7,280 bases of DNA from Acidobacteriota bacterium. GTDB lineage: Bacteria > Acidobacteriota > Vicinamibacteria > Vicinamibacterales > UBA2999. Position 1 is the first letter of the stretch; each line of letters begins with the position of its first letter. The position numbers were made by a program, and so were the translations under genes. Where the stretch lies: positions 1 through 7,280 of the forward strand of contig JACCSI010000059.1 in the NCBI GenBank assembly GCA_013813075.1, in the 5' to 3' direction. This document shows positions 6,679 to 7,280 of the stretch, in pieces. A model generated the notes under the pieces. That model did no database searches and had not been told where the DNA came from. It worked only from the letters and a program-made list of their open reading frames with translations.

Positions 6679-7280
6679 ATGGAGGTCCGGGTCTTCCCGC
6701 ACTCGACTCGCCCTGGTGTCGGAATGAAACCGCGTCAAGACGGCCGGCGCCCTCTTCTGCCGCAACACTCGCGGCATTGCCCGGTTCTCGAGGCGGGCAG
6801 CGCCCTCGGCTTTCTCGTCTATCCGCCGCTCGAGGAAAATGAAGCCTTTCACGTCGAGTGCCAGGGAGACGGCCGCTATCGCTTCAGCTTCTTCATGGGT
6901 AAGCGCGGCGGGCAGTGGCGACCGTTGTTTGCCATCAACATGACACTGCCTATGGGCAGCGTTGGCAAAATCAGCGAAGAGGTGGAGTTCATGCTGCCGA
7001 ACACGCCGATCACTCCAGAGGCAGCGAGACAAATGGCGCGCATGTTCATTGTGCCGGAAGATCTTGGCACTCCGGCTGGCGCGATTACCCTGCGTGGTGC
7101 GACAAATTTCCACACTCCTGAAGGCTGGGACACCGTCTACACACCGGTCTTCAACAACATCGAGCGGCCGATTGCGCCGATGCTGATCGTCAGGGTCGAA
7201 ACCGACTGGTACGCTCACGAAACCGAGTTTCGCTACGTCCTTCAGCCTGGAGAGGGGATTCCGGGCGCACACAACATGCC
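6679..7280 (+). CDS. Partial gene, DUF6065-like protein, 3' end beyond the window
   Basis: This frame is open from ATG 6679 to the last base (200 full codons plus two bases) and has no stop. The product shows no signal peptide, so it is probably cytoplasmic. Visible features are LLPQHSRHCPVLEAG (26-40), GFLVYPPLE (44-52), RGATNFH (139-145), and RPIAPMLIVRVETDWYAH (163-180) followed by a beta-rich EFRYVLQPGEG (183-193). The VETDW motif and its context recall the DUF6065 family of unknown function, usually about 220-280 residues, so most of the protein would be present; the assignment is from memory and moderate. The start is uncertain: no Shine-Dalgarno precedes 6679, GGAGG at 6681-6685 lies inside the reading frame, and an in-frame ATG at 6724 is a possible alternative that keeps all the recognisable motifs. 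The 13-base distance from the ankyrin stop would allow cotranscription, but a cytoplasmic hypothetical protein is an odd companion for the exported trio. Confidence 0.72.
   Translation, partial: MEVRVFPHSTRPGVGMKPRQDGRRPLLPQHSRHCPVLEAGSALGFLVYPPLEENEAFHVECQGDGRYRFSFFMGKRGGQWRPLFAINMTLPMGSVGKISEEVEFMLPNTPITPEAARQMARMFIVPEDLGTPAGAITLRGATNFHTPEGWDTVYTPVFNNIERPIAPMLIVRVETDWYAHETEFRYVLQPGEGIPGAHNM

Noticed and set aside
6688..6699. CGGG-TCTT-CCCG hairpin after the ankyrin gene as a terminator
   Set aside because: The stem is only four pairs, there is no T-run, and it falls inside the next open frame.
6634..7272. A 212-codon open frame on the - strand at the right end
   Set aside because: It lies opposite the + strand DUF6065-like frame, which has recognisable motifs and the same direction as all other genes. 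The antisense translation shows no family pattern and looks like a high-GC shadow.

Overview
This is a high-GC bacterial window of 7,280 bases with every convincing gene on the + strand. The most telling content is a large Planctomycete-type cytochrome c protein (DUF1587/1595/1592/1588/1585), directly followed by a DUF1552 protein and a secreted ankyrin-repeat protein. From memory of these families, that trio is typical of Acidobacteriota, especially Vicinamibacteria-like lineages, and related pairs occur in Planctomycetes. I favour an acidobacterium, but no rRNA or marker gene is present to prove it.

Layout: (1) 31-987 encodes a secreted protein with one CXXCH haem site near the N-terminus and a C-terminal region resembling a lectin-like (DUF1554-like) domain. 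(2) 988-1233 is a 246-base intergenic gap with a small GC hairpin and a possible -10 box, the likely place for a promoter of the next cluster. (3) 1234-3660 is the DUF1592-type cytochrome, 808 residues from the ATG I prefer. (4) 3660-5036 is the DUF1552 protein with a twin-arginine signal; its ATG shares one base with the preceding TAA. (5) 5055-6665 is a 536-residue exported ankyrin protein, 18 bases after the previous stop. (6) 6679-7280 is the start of a further gene, 200 codons long and still open at the window edge. It resembles DUF6065 and lies 13 bases after the ankyrin stop.

Genes 3-5, and perhaps 6, look like one operon. All three proteins of the core are predicted to cross the inner membrane: the cytochrome by Sec (haem c is attached outside the cytoplasm), the DUF1552 protein by Tat (folded), and the ankyrin protein by Sec. 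The simplest reading is a periplasmic or cell-surface complex in which a redox protein with a beta-sandwich, possibly carbohydrate-binding, middle region works with a Tat-exported partner and an ankyrin scaffold. The substrate is unknown, and none of these DUF families has a biochemical role that I can state with confidence. No tRNA, rRNA, CRISPR array, insertion sequence or clear intrinsic terminator was seen.
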